A program made the translations under genes and the position numbers. The notes beneath the pieces are model-generated. The model did not search any database, was not told the origin of the DNA, and saw only the letters and a program-made list of their open reading frames with translations. From Fratercula arctica (taxonomy: Eukaryota; Chordata; Aves; Charadriiformes; Alcidae), in the NCBI GenBank assembly GCA_947846985.1, contig CANTUZ010000026.1, positions 57,084,730 to 57,148,729 on the forward strand: a stretch of 64,000 nucleotides of DNA, in the 5' to 3' direction. Positions 38,663-50,903 of the stretch are shown piece by piece (position 1 is the stretch's first letter; each line of letters begins with the position of its first letter).

Positions 38663-40969
38663 AGGAGCTAACATTTTATTTAGAGCAGTTCCTGGCTTGC
38701 GCCTGTCTAGAGTCCTAACACAGTTAAACTGTATTTTACTTGGCCAGTATGGTAGGAATATCTAGCATACCAGAGCTTATTCTTCCTGAGAGTAAGTCCA
38801 TTTCTTCTGTCTGTTTCATTGTAGTATGTGCAACAAGACACATATCCAAACGGAAAGAAAAGGAGCTGAATTAAACCTATCAAAAGAGGTGGTTGTGAAA
38901 TTAAAATAGGGCTTACTAAATTAACTAGAACTATGCTGTCTTGATTTTCCATAACAGTGCTTTACAAGATGCAATACTGCCTGTACACACAACGACCACC
39001 CCTCATGAAGATACTTATTTGAATTAACTGATCTTGTATGTGTGGGAGAGAAATGGAGGGTTGTTTGTGTTTTCCTGCATAAGGTGATTTGTAATTTACT
39101 GGGAATATTGGATAGCCGACAATCAAATTTAATGATGGCTACAGAAATGACATAGTATTGCACCTTGCTAATTTAGGACAGCCCATCTTTTCACTGATCG
39201 TAGCAAAGTTTAGTAATTGGCTTTCACATAGACTTTGCTGAGCCACAGTTATCAGTAAGAGGTCAGAACTTCAGGGAAGGAAGAAAGATTGGGAAATTTT
39301 GGAAAATGTTAATCAAATTCCTTTCTGGGTCATGCAGACCTTTGTCTGAACCATTCCTCCTTGAGGAATGAGCCTGATGGAAGTAATATGCACTGGCTGT
39401 GCAGCTTACATTTAATCTTCATCACCATCTCAAATTAACTGAAACACATGTGGGGACCTGGTTGAGAAAGGTGTGGTCAGATCTACACTTGACTCATCTA
39501 ATTGTCCTTGCATTAGGGTTCTGCAGAGTGGTTTTGTGGAGTGTCTTCCTGCTGTGATAAACAGCATCCTCATCCTGCATAAACTGTATCGTGCCTGACA
39601 CAACCATGCAGGAGCAGAGAGCAGCTGCTGCCAGTGGAACTGGACAATGCACAGCATTGCTGGAAATCAACCTTGCTTGGCAATTGGAGGAGGCAAATTA
39701 ACTCCAGATCAGGGCAAATACTGCAAAAACGTTTCCATGATTTGTGCTGAATAAATCTTACAAGCCTATCTGCGTTACTGCAGTTTAATCTCTGACAGTG
39801 TTTGCATTTCAAAGAGAAAGATGGGCTGAAAGAAGAAGGAAGGAACTGATTCAGCACAGCACTCAAGCAGCTGCTATTACACTGATCACAAACATTAAGT
39901 TAAGCTTGTATTAAGTGTTTTGCTGATGGGAGTAGAAGACTCTCAAATATCCTTTTATTGTAAAGAGAGATTTCCACTTGCATCTCCTGGATCAGATGAC
40001 TAAGGGAAATTGTATGCTGATGTGGTCTCATACACTGAAGCACAGATCTTCAGCTGGCATAAATTGCCATATGGCAATTGTACCAATGGTCTGAATGAAG
40101 AACACTTTATAGCCACTGAAAATCTACCCATAACTTCAACAAAATAGTTTACTATCAAAATTTCTGCTGAAACATACAAAAACATTATGAGGTCTATTCT
40201 GCAAAAGGTGAAAGACAACAGGCAGAAAAAAGGATCCAAACAGTTGATATCCATGTGTGAAAGACCCCAAAACTTTTCACTCCAGCTGCATTTTAGCAAT
40301 GTGTGATATGAAGCCAGTACTCAGATACTTTGCAGACATTGCAGTGAAAAGCGAGACATGAAAGCCAGTGACTTCGGTAGGCAGTAAGACACTGAATTTG
40401 AGAACTGCCTGTAAAGGACAGAGCTTAAGAAGGCACCTGGGTCTTTGGAGCTCTGTGAGCTTGATTTCTATCCTCTGTTTCTCCGCTTACAGTGGGAAGT
40501 ACCTTGTTTCCTTTCCTAACGTGGAATTTTTGTCATTAAATACTCTCCTGATGACTGAAAAATTGCATGACACTTGGTGCCTTGATTGGTGGGGGTAAGT
40601 AAAATCTCTGCTTATGATGACACAGATACCTGCTGACAATTTCTGATTCTTAATATTTTCATGATTGCCTTTGGCTTGCAACTGCCTTTCTTAAACAAAT
40701 AAGCGTAACAGCTTCACAAGCTGGGGGAACTCCTCTGGGATCCCACTTCACACATTCAAGGATTGAGTTGGGAAGAGCAATCATTGTAATTACCATTGAA
40801 ATCCCAAATCCTGGAGTCCCTGTGAATAACAGCCATAAACTGCACCCCTGTCAGCCTCCCTGAAGGCTGTGGTCCTAAGAAAACAGAGAAGGCAGAGGCA
40901 AAAACACAAAGGAGTCACATAACAACCTTTCTTATAGAATTTTAATAACTATTTGACTGAGCTTTGTGG

Positions 40970-41012
40970 CTGATCCTGGCCTCAGTGAGGTCAATGGGAG
41001 ATCTCTGTACTG
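40970..41012. repeat. Old 'TGATCCTG...GTCAATGGGAG' repeat fragment
   Basis: GGCTGATCCTGGCCTCAGTG followed by AGGTCAATGGGAG matches, with gaps, the old amniote repeat phrase 'TGATCCTGCAGTCC...ACTTCAATGGGAG'. The match is short and has no clear boundary. Confidence 0.35.
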
Positions 41013-41393
41013 ACTTCCATCTTTTCAAGACAACACAAAGCCTGTATATGAGCGTGGTGGGTGTATAGTCACTTTTATTTCAGCAAAGTAAAACAAAACC
41101 GGAGCTGGGACCACTAGTAAAGAAATTGATTATGAAATATAAACAGAAGTATGAAATAAATAATCACGGGTTTTATTTATAAATAAATAAGTGGAGCTTA
41201 AAAATTAATCATTTCATTGAAATATTTGAAAAACAGATAAAAAAGTCCCTCATATTTTTTGGAACAAACAAAATATAAGACTGAGGCTTTGGATAATATA
41301 CTCATCATCAGTCGTACTATGCTGAATTACCGCAGTTGAAGATTTGGCCTATGATCTGTAGGAATGGACACATTAGGGCTCCTAGCCTTGTGT

Positions 41394-41413
41394 TAGATAA
41401 CACACGTTATCTA
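41394..41413. promoter_or_regulatory. Palindromic pair of GATA motifs
   Basis: TAGATAAC and GTTATCTA form a perfect 8-bp inverted repeat around the 4-bp spacer ACAC. Each arm carries AGATAA, the WGATAA site bound by GATA factors, giving two inverted sites. Palindromic double GATA sites are known to bind GATA1 tightly. Whether this one is used cannot be told from sequence. Confidence 0.35.
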
Positions 41414-43126
41414 CCAACTCACACAGCCCCAGAGAGACTTCAGAATCGTGTTGAGACCTTCAGTTAGATTGACACACCAGAAACTAAAGCTTCTCTTTGG
41501 TGGTGCTTGCTGAAGTAAATGACTTTCCACAAATTTATATGCAAACATGCTGAAAGAATAACATATTTGCAGTCAAAGTGTATGTGATCCATTAAGGGCC
41601 TGAGTCATAATTAGTTCAAAGGGACAAGAGTAAGCCTTGGAGTGCATAAGAGTGTGTGTCATTTTATCACCTTCATTTCTGCAGCTCCTTCACAATCTTT
41701 TAACAGTACTGAAAATCCACTGCTGAGCTCATTATCCTGGTTTTATAAAAGCTGTATCATGAGCACACAGCTGGGAACATTACAACACCTTAATTGCACT
41801 CGTAATAAATGGAGCCTGTCTAGCAAGCGCCTTCAATTACTAGGTACAGGAAAAAATTAGTCTCTGAACTCATTTGTGAGAGTTCAAGGTTTCATATTTG
41901 TTACATCTGACTCCAGAAGTCTCATCTCCATTAAAAATAAAAATCTGCCAGACTTTGGTCTGTTAATGAAACATATCACATGCATGCACTTGCTCATAAT
42001 CATACATACCTGACTGACCAAAGACTGCAGCATGGTTACCCTACTTTTACATACTTAGAATTAGAGGCCAGAAAGCTTGTTGTCTTAATTCATAAGAAAT
42101 CAAACCTTGTCCAGTTTTCTGGACATCCAGAAAATGCTAACATACTTCAGTAAGAACTGGAATCTGCATCCTTATGCTCAGGCACCACCAAATCTTTCCT
42201 TATGCTGTGACATATATTCACAGCCATTTTAAACCAGTGGTCCTTTACCTCCCTGACATGTCCATGAACTAGAAAGTTATCATCTCCTTAGTTTCACAAA
42301 TGCAAAACCAAGTAAGCTAAGTTTATCCGTTTCAGGGTTGATTTTGTTTTGTGCAGCACCTAGCACTTGATTACAAAATATTTTACCTCTGCCTGGCATT
42401 GCAGAGCAGGAACAGGAACACACATGTGCATCAGTTCTTTGCTGAACGAGGCTTGAGCCAGGAACAAATTCACATACACAGGAATTTTTCTATCCAGTTC
42501 CACTTGCCAGCACCAAGACAGCCCTGCTTCAATTTGTTACAATATCTTTGGCTGCTTTCATTCCCCTGGTGCCTCTAGTAGTGACAGAAATAGGAAATAA
42601 CTTATTAGAAAGCACCCCAGAGAAGAGCCCTTCCTCACCCTGGGATACAAGAGTCTACAGTATAATTGTTTCTGCTGGAGAGGTTCTGAGAGCTTTGTTT
42701 GGTCCACACGTCTTCAGTAGCTATCATTCCATCTATTACTGACTACTGGCATGAAACAGTGGGTCTTGTTGTCCTCAGTGCTGTAAGATTACTTACATGG
42801 AAAGAAAAAGTCAAAGCTACAGGAGCAAAGAGAAAAGGGAATTATAGCTCTGGGCAGAATAAGGGATAACATGTTAGTGATGGTGATGCTACTACAAATT
42901 GCTAAAGAGTCCCAGCACTGTAAACTGCCATAGGAAGGCTGTAGACCTTATCTTGATGTCCTCAATGTTGTTTCTTTTCTAGACATAAAGATCAACATTT
43001 GTAGGCAAAGTTTAAAAACAAGCTGTGCCATACCACGTGGCTTTTCATCAGTGAAGGGAAAAGTCATGAAGTTGTGCTGGAGTGGCTGTCACATGGATAG
43101 CATGATGGGCTCCAAGGTGGTGCATC

Positions 43127-44510
43127 ACAGAATCATAGAATAGTTTGATTGGAAGAGACCTTTAAAGGTCATCTAGTCCAACCTCCACTGCAATGAGCAG
43201 GGACATCTTCAACTATATCAGGTTGCTCAGAGCCCTGTTCAACCTGAGCTTGAATGTTTCCAGGGATGAGGCTTCTACTACCTCTCTCGGAAACCTACTC
43301 CAGTGTTTCACCACCACCAGCGTAAATTTTTTTCCTTATATCTAGCTTAAATCTTCCCTCTTTTAGTTCAAAACCATTGCCCCTTTTTCTATTGCAACAG
43401 GCCCTGCTAAAATGTCTGTCTCCATCTTTCTTATAAGCTCCCTTTAAGTCCACTGATTAAATCACTCCATCATAGAAAACCACCAGGTTAGTCAAGCAGG
43501 ACTTGTCCTTGGTGAAGCCATGCTATCTTGAATTACCTCCCTGTCCTCCATGTGCCTTAGCATAGCTTCTGTTCCACGATCTTCCCAGGCACAGAGGTGA
43601 GGCTGACAGGTTGGTAGTTCCCAGGACCCTTTTTAAAAATGGGTGCAATGTTTCCCTTTTTCCAGTCACTGGGGACTTCACCTGACTGCCATGACTTTTC
43701 AAATACCATGGAAAGTGGCTTGGCAACTACATCAGCCAATTCCCTCAAGACTCTGGGAGGTATCTCATCAGGTCCCATAGACTTATGTATGTTCACGTTC
43801 CCCAGGTGATCACGAACCTGATCTTCTCTTACAGTGGGAGGGACTTTGCTCCCCCAGTCTCTGTCTTGTAGTTCCATCCACTTGGGAGTTGGGGGAGAGA
43901 GGTTGCTTGGTAATGGAAAAGAAGTTGTTGAGAACTTCAGCCTTCTCTTTGTTCATTGTTACCAGTTTGCCAGTCTTGCTCATCAGGGCGGTATGCTTCC
44001 TTTGACCTTCCTTTTCTGGACGACATACCTGTGGAAGCCCTTATTATTCTTTACATCTCTTGCCAAGTTTAGCCCCACCTATGCCTTGACCTTCCTGACC
44101 CCATCTCTACACAACTGGGCAGCATCTCTGTACTCTTCCCCGGATACCTATCCCTGCTTCCACTGCCTGTTCTTCTCTTTCTTGCACTTTAGTTTGACCA
44201 GCAGGCCTCAAGTCAGCCATGCCGGTCTCTTGCCCTCCTTTCCTTTCTTGATCTTACTCCAGCCTCCTGTAGCTGGAGTAAGAAGGTTTTGTCAATAGGC
44301 TCCCCTTGATTGAGTGGCCTGTAGTAGACACCAACCACAATGTTCCCTTTGTTGCCTCGGTCTTTAATTTTTACCCATAGGCTTTCAATCTGCTCATGGC
44401 TATTCTTCAGAGACAGACCTTCAGACTCTACCCAGTACAACAAGGGTTCCAGCACTTGGTCCTGAGGGCTTTCACACCAGCTGATCCACTGAACAAAACT
44501 ATACATCCTC
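43127..44510 (-). mobile_element. CR1 LINE with internal deletions, minus
   Basis: The plus strand starts with CAGAATCATAGAATAG (tail octamers) and the antisense 3' region to about 43455 (AACAGGCCCTGCTAAAATG, CTTATAAGCTCCCTTTAAG). It then jumps to reverse-transcriptase sequence around the phrase KSCLTNLV, skipping the palm and thumb. Reverse-transcriptase N-terminal sequence, the region linking it to the endonuclease (43900-44230) and a piece of the endonuclease (44300-44506) follow. At about 44240-44290 most of the endonuclease C-terminal part is also missing. The order and single orientation indicate one element with two internal deletions rather than separate insertions. Two adjacent copies cannot be excluded. 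Confidence 0.9.
43470..44506 (-). pseudogene. CR1 ORF2 remnant (endonuclease piece + RT N-terminal half)
   Basis: Minus-strand frames give an endonuclease piece around LWVKIKDRGNKGNIVVGVYY (about 44320-44390), where the WVKI and VYYRP phrases are typical of CR1 ORF2. Near 43557-43877 lies the start of the reverse transcriptase with [39 protein letters not shown] and [10 protein letters not shown]. Within this, FKKG runs straight into PGNYQP, so the short RKED-type segment is missing. A stop follows VEQKLC. Palm motifs with the catalytic aspartates are absent through deletion. No function is possible. Confidence 0.9.
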
Positions 44511-45473
44511 TGTCTCTAAGGTCAAGGACCAAAGTAAAGGGAATTCAAAGCAGTCAAGCAAAGTAAAAAAGAAAAATAAAAGTATTACAAAGACAGAAAG
44601 AGAGAGAGATAAAGCAGTCCACACATTCTGTTTCCCAGCTATTCAACCTAATGTTTACAGTGATGTCATATATAAACAGAAGGAAAACAAAAATTTTGCA
44701 TCTCATTAAGAACTGGAGATCCTCAAGGAGGACTTTACCTCAGTAAGACAGGTTGCATACAGTCTGAGGCTTAGCTTTTCACCCAATGTGTACAGTACAT
44801 CCCAGAGAACACTAAACATGAAGTTGTAAAGAGTAAAATGTGTGTGTCAGGGACCTGTAGTCACTGTTGAGCACTGACAGGCTCTTCAGCCCTGTGCCTG
44901 TGTCCTTGACACCTGTCTCAGAGAAAATTCAAGCCGTTCTGGAAGAGATTCTCCATTTTAAAAGTGCTTCCAGGCATGTGGAAGCCAGGAGAAAGTCTGT
45001 TAACCTTGTTTGACATTGTTATGCAATTAAATGTATTAAATCATCAAGGTTTTAAAGGCCCCCTTTTAGAAACAAACTCTGTTTCCCTCACATGTACGTA
45101 AACCTCCCTTTATTTATTTATTTGTACCACCAGCTCTGTTTCTCTTGGGAAGCCTCGCTGCTCTTATACTTTGTTATTCTCCTGGAAAACCTGAATATGG
45201 GAGCCTCTACAAACAGAGGGAGCCAAGCAGGCGGATGTCATTCAGTTACACCCAGGAACAAATGGCTTCTGCTGCGGCAGACCTCTCCTGGCTCCCTCTC
45301 CATCCTCGCAGAGCTGGGACCATGGGGTCACCATGCAGCCAGCCATGCTTCCCTTCCTCTGCTCCTCCTCCTCCTGCCCCTGCACCCCTGGCTCGGGCAG
45401 CCAGCACCCAGCACATGAGTTTCTTGTTCTGCTTCCCCAGTTCTTTGGTAATCTTTGTGCCTCCCTTGGGGGG

Positions 45474-45500
<27 letters not shown>
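45474..45500 (+). repeat. Homopolymer A27
   Basis: Twenty-seven A preceded by a short G run (CCCTTGGGGGG). No retroposon body was recognised immediately upstream, so I do not call it a poly-A tail. Confidence 0.9.
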
Positions 45501-45504
<4 letters not shown>

Positions 45505-46318
45505 TCCTTCGTAAAACCACTAGGAAAGGTCCCTTGGACTCACTGATTTTTGCTTTCTAAAGAGACTTGTGACACTGATATTACTTTTTGCAAGCTGACG
45601 CAAACACTCACCATTGTTCCCAGGAAAAAAGGTGTTCCTTAGCAGCTTTGGGAGGTTTTAAAGAATTGATGTCCAGAAAGCACAACTGATTTAACTCTGT
45701 CCAAAGCTGGAAACAACAGCCCTAGCTGTCCCAGGGCTCACCTCAGGTCTGTAAAAGGCTCTGGAGGACACGATGTGTAGCAGGTGGCTGCAAGCAGGGA
45801 CTGTTTCTTTATTTCTGTTTTTTCAGAAGTATTCATATACACAACCTTCTCAGACCACATCCTGAGATGGGAAGGGACTAGTCTTGCTCACCTTTGCCAT
45901 CTTGTAGGGCCCACGTGTCCTGTCAGCAGCTTCTTTTCATAAGTGGTGTCCACCAGGCAAATTTCCTCTATCACCCTTTTCACCACTAAAAAGTAGTTCC
46001 ACCAATATAAAATGTACCAACTATTTATTATAGTCTTATTACAGTAAAACGGCCCTAAACGCACCTGAAGGACCCTTCACCATGGCGTAAAAGAGCTGTC
46101 AGGGAAATGAAGAAAGCTGCTACATGAAGCGATTATCCAAGGAGCATGGTAAACAGGAATATAATAGGGCTGTCCCTTAAGTGTGGTGAGCACCATTTGG
46201 CTCAAAGGAAGCAAAACAGGCCATACAAATTCCTTCCCACTGTTGGTGGGTTTGTTTGTTTGGTTTTTTATATATTTTTAACTCCAGGATAACTCTTAAT
46301 TTAAATGTGATTTGCTGA

Positions 46319-46373
46319 CGGCGTCGTGCGCCCTACGTCACCGCACCCGCTGACTTGTGAAACCGAAGCTGCG
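46319..46373. promoter_or_regulatory. Short CpG cluster with a CRE-like site
   Basis: Nine CpG dinucleotides fall within 55 bp (46319, 46322, 46325, 46329, 46336, 46342, 46348, 46364, 46372) in otherwise CpG-poor sequence. It includes TACGTCA (46334-46340), the reverse of TGACGTA, a CREB/ATF-type site. It is far too short for a CpG island. It may be a locally unmethylated element or the tip of a young insertion. Confidence 0.35.
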
Positions 46374-49300
46374 CAAGTGTTGTGTGATGGCCATAACTGG
46401 AACAGCACGGGCCCTGGAGGCACTTTCAGAGCAGAAACTCATTGCAGCAAGTGTAGGAACATGTCAAACTACTGCCTGCTTTTATTTTCTTATTTGTTAC
46501 TTTCTGAAAATCATTCTCCGAGGACTAAGCTGACATGATGAACATGGGTTACCAACAGTGTACCGCACTTTGAGGCTGTGGGGAATACAGTGCACATGCA
46601 AATCCACAGTTTGTTTCAAACCTGGCTAAAGTTTGCCTGTGGTAAGTGGAAAAGCAATGCTGGGTCTATAATATACAATACTCCATTTCTTTCTGCATTT
46701 AACAGCAACCCTTTTCCAGAGGCCGAAAATTCATGTCTCCTGAACATTTGGGGAAGAATTTGCAGAGTTAAACCTTCAGGCTAGTGCATGTAAAACTTGA
46801 TAACTAGATGTTTATTACTTCTGGTCAACATTCAAAGAGAAGATATCGAATAGTTTACTACCAGAACAATGAATGCATACAAAAAAAAAAATATTAAATA
46901 TTATAAGCATAGTAAATAAATATTTGGGATACTGCAAGCAATTCCAGAACACAAAGAAGTAGTAAAGCACTGGGCTTGCTGAAGTCCATCATGCAGACTG
47001 CTCCAATCAGTTGCTGTGAGGTTCAGATAAGCCCGATTATAAACATCTCGATCGTCTGCCAGACGTGAACAAACTGTCCTCTGATTTCTGGTCAGCGCCC
47101 ACGACACTAAGACTCAGATTGTTGTTATTTTCTATCTCCACCCTATTTTTATCAAGGGGAGTGATGGAAGGAAGGAGAGGCATTTGTAAGAGCAGCTTTG
47201 CCGTAGTTTATATATTTGTTTCTTTGCCCTCCATCCCAGCTCTGAAGGCTGAGACTTGGCAGGTTGCCTCCCTTTAATAGCACTGCCACCCTCCACCAGT
47301 CAGGAACCGCTTCCCCAGGGCTAATATTTGCTCCCTTCCCAGAGGACCTTAGGAACAGCAAGCTTTAGCCTGTAATGATCCTGCCTCTACCCAAACTATT
47401 ATGGATTCCTTCCCCAATTCTCTTTCACCACAGAGTGCTCACAGCCATTTTGACAGTTTCCTAGAAGAAGAAGAGGCTGTTCGGGGTTATTAAACACATA
47501 GGAACCAAACTGGGTCATGAAGCTCCTGACCTGCAAATAGGCTGTGGATGGGGGGCATTCAGGTTATTACCATGGGCACTCTTTCCTGTGCATCCATCAT
47601 TGGGCACTGTCAGATGCAGGATACAGGAATGAAGGGTCTTTTTTTCAGTCTCAGTACAGTCAACCTATCCATCAATGACTGGGAGAGCTTCTTCAACCTC
47701 CTGGCCTATCTCTGCCTCCTCCCACTTGGTTCTTCTGCGAGCTCAACAATTTGGAGGGAAGCAGAAATACAGTTTTTATGTAACCTTGTTCACACTGCAC
47801 ACCTCCAATTCACATACAGCAGTACTTACAGGGAATACCTGAGAATTGCCAGGTCTCATTGCCGGATTTTTCCCATTACTTTCTATTGATGTTGCCCCAT
47901 CCTCTCCACAAAGGCAATAAAAATCCCACAAGGTACCTCTGTTTACCTCTTCCAGATGCTGCTGGACAAAGAGTATGGGTAACACCTTGGTAGAATGTTA
48001 AGGTGATATCTATATTTGGTTCTGTGAGAAAACTCAGGATAAGGCTGCCAGCAGTGTGAGTCCCAGAGCCAAAATGTGAGAAAGCCACCACCAGCTTAAT
48101 ATTTTGGGGATGCTAGACCAAGTGACTACAGACCATCAGCGTCTGAGGCAAGCAGAGTGCATTCTGCCTCCTCAGACAGCCCTGCCATCAGCCCCAGAGC
48201 ATGCAACTCAGGCACAGAGTTCGCCCATGAGTCATGGTGACCCAAACACTTTCAGGAGGGCAACCGTTTTGCTGGCCTTAGAGAAGGGTTGAGAAAGGGC
48301 AAAGAGAGAAAAATAACAACAGAAAAAGGCCAGGTCACTCTAGATCTCTGTAGTGATACTCATCATGAGGATATATAATTTATTTTGGCACTGTGATAGC
48401 TTTTCATGAGGCCACTCAAAAAATAGCCTTTGCAGGAGAATGAAATTCTTCCTGATTAATCTTGTGCAGAGGCAACTTGTGAAGAGGTAGAAGGAGGTAG
48501 AAACAAACCAGAAGAGCTGAGTTCCTTCAGAATGCAGACCTCTCCTCTGGCTTCTGATGGTTTTCACTCTCTGCCTGGAAGGTGGCTGCATCTCCATGGG
48601 GCATAAAGGAAGGGGGAACTGAGATAACAATGCCCTGAATGAAGGGATTTTGCATCAGGAACTTGATTTCAGCTGGCCTGTCAGTGACCCCAGCTTTGAC
48701 CTGATGCAAACCTCTGTAGTGGTTCAGGAACAAAATCTGATTCAATATGTGCTTCTACTGTTTGCTAACTCCCTTCCAATCTCTTTCATGCAGAGAATGA
48801 TCACATAGACATATGGCTGTTTACCACACACACTAGTTATCATCTAGGGTTAAACCAATTTATAATGAAGCAGACATTCATCACTCCCCAGGGGTAAGCT
48901 GAAGGGGCAGGGTTACCCTGGGAGAAGGAGTGCCTTCTTTCCTTCACAGGTGCTTCAGGGAGTGATTTTTAATGAGTAGCAGTGATAATGCAATAAATAA
49001 GAAACAGTTACCTGTGGATGAGACTCAGGTTAATGTTTTATTTTCTTGCATATCTTTGCCTGTGGCTGCACCACTCAAGGCATATCTATGACACAGAAAT
49101 CCTTTATAACCTCCTTGATAAGAAAAGAGCACGGTCCAACATCCTGTGTGCATATGAAAGCCCAGGCACCATGAGGAGTACAGAATAAAGCTTTTCCTCT
49201 GACTTATAGTCTGCAGGGCTGTTGATCTCCAGCCTGTGGTTACAGTCAGAGGGTGCAGAGGCAAAAGAGCTATGGGCTGTCTGCCTGTTACAGGCTTGAA

Positions 49301-50090
49301 CGCTCCATCTGACAGGACAAAGAACCTTCCTGTGCCTCGGTTTCTACATCTGTCCCCGGAGTTCAGCAACACCAACTTCATTACCACTAACCCTTTGAGA
49401 TCCCTGGATAAAAGGTTCCATCAAAGGCCACAATTATGTTATTAAGTGGTGACTGTGTTGTCTAAATTATTATTAATAACAATAACATTTATCTCTTGCA
49501 AAAGAGCTGTACTTTAGAGCAAGATTTTTGATCTCCTAGATGTAATTACTCAACAAGATGCTGCATGTCCTCATTCCCCCAAAGTGGCCTTCCTCCTGCA
49601 AGGATGCAATGTAATTTCAGACATAATTCCCCTGAAGTGAAGAATGGAGATGGGGGAGTCATACCAGTGCAAGGAGTAAGAGCAAAATTAGTCTGAGAAA
49701 TCCTGCTTACGCAAACAGGACCACATTCTTCCATGTTTGCTTGTCACCAGCCCACTTGGACACAAGCTGGGGGTTTCAGTCCAGGGGCCAAGAGACCTCA
49801 GCCCAGTGCTAAACGTGTAAGAAGCAAACATGGAAGTGTTCCTACCACAGGGTCAGATTCTCCACATATGTTCTCACCTTACTTCCTTACTGAACAGGGT
49901 ACTGTAGCTCCCTTAGCTTCCCACTGGCCATCAGACCATGGCTTCTTGCTTTCTTCAGATCATGGGTTCTTGCCATACTGCAGGCCTGAGCTGTGTTTGG
50001 GGCAGGCTGCTGAAGAAGCAGCCCCACACTGCTGCAAATGAGCATTGTTGGGCATCAATCCCACCCTTGGAAGCTGCTTGGAATAAAGAA

Positions 50091-50903
50091 ACCAAAACCA
50101 AGCTGAGTGGGGTGGTTGACAGGCCAGAGGGATGGGATGTCATCCAGAGGGACATCATCCAGAGGGACCTGGATAAGCTAGACAGGTGGGCCCAAGCAAA
50201 CCTTATGAAGTTCATCAAGGCCAAGTGCAAGGTCCTACACTTGGGTCGGGACAATCCTCATTATCAGTACAGGCTGGGCGATGACGTGATAGAGACAAGT
50301 CCTGTGGAAAAGGACTTGGGGGTACTGGTGGATGAAAAGCTGGACGTGAGCCAACAATGTGCACTTGCAGCCCAGAAGGCCAATCGCATCCTCGGCTGCA
50401 CCAAAAAAACCATGGCCAACAGATCAAAAGAGGTGACTTTCCCCCTCTACTCTGCTCTCGTGAGACCCCACCTGGAGTAGTGTGTCCAGCTCTGGAGCCC
50501 TCTGCACAAGAAGGACATGGACCTGTTGGAGCGGGTCCAGAGGAGGGCCATGAAGGTGATCAAAGGGCTGGAGCACCTCTCCTATGAAGACAGGCTGAGA
50601 GAGCTGGGGTTGTTCAGCCTGGAGAAGAGAAAGCGCCGGGGAGACCTTATAGTGGCCTTCCAGTACCTGAAGGGGGCCTACAGAAAAGCTGGGGAGGGGC
50701 TGTTTGCAAGGGCATGTAGTGATAGGACGAGGGACAATGGTCTTAAACTAGAGCAGGGTAGGTTTAGGTTAGACATTAGGAAGAAGTTTTTTACAATGAG
50801 GGTGGTGAGACACTGGAACATGTTGCCGAGAGAGGGGGTGGAGGCCCCATCCCTGGAGACATTCAAGGCCAGGCTTGATGAGGCTCTGAGCAACCTGATC
50901 TAG
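50091..50903 (+). pseudogene. CR1 ORF2 remnant, single frame with one stop
   Basis: One frame runs for about 271 codons, broken only by TAG at 50478-50480, where the family normally has tyrosine in the phrase LEYCVQ (TAT/TAC to TAG). Downstream phrases are all in frame: [71 protein letters not shown] and the end LSNLI. The piece covers the region after the catalytic motifs to the C-terminus, so it could not act as an enzyme even without the stop. A 15-bp in-frame duplication near its start repeats IQRD. The long open frame suggests it is younger than the other copies here. Confidence 0.95.
50141..50170 (+). repeat. 15-bp in-frame tandem duplication inside CR1
   Basis: CATCCAGAGGGACAT and CATCCAGAGGGACCT lie side by side with one mismatch, turning the usual VIQRDLD into [12 protein letters not shown]. 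It preserves the frame. Confidence 0.9.

Larger units (their letters stand above)
34890..43126. other. Unique non-coding DNA, no gene seen
   Basis: 34.9-35.4 kb is GC-richer; the rest is AT-rich. It includes the (AAAAG)n array at 36281, an A16 run at 36199-36214, and a possible old repeat at 40970. Long Lys/Glu/Arg or Phe/Leu/Ser frames at 36.17-36.67 kb are products of the AAAAG array. No exon, RNA gene or transposon body was recognised. Confidence 0.55.
44511..50090. other. Unique non-coding DNA, no gene seen
   Basis: Contains an A27 run (45474), a CpG cluster (46319), an imperfect hairpin cluster near 48883-48966, and a degenerate 24-bp tandem pair at 49932-49979. Open frames up to about 130 codons at 45.1-45.6 kb run across GC-rich and poly-A sequence on both strands and look accidental. 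No exon was recognised. Confidence 0.55.

Noticed and set aside
45092..45560. Pro/Leu/Ser-rich frames of 75-133 codons
   Set aside because: Three overlapping plus frames and one minus frame run through the same GC-rich and A27 sequence; none resembles a protein.
49938..50090. N-terminal extension of the CR1 frame beginning at a methionine at 49938
   Set aside because: The sequence before 50091 is not CR1; the frame is open there by chance and includes a degenerate 24-bp tandem pair.
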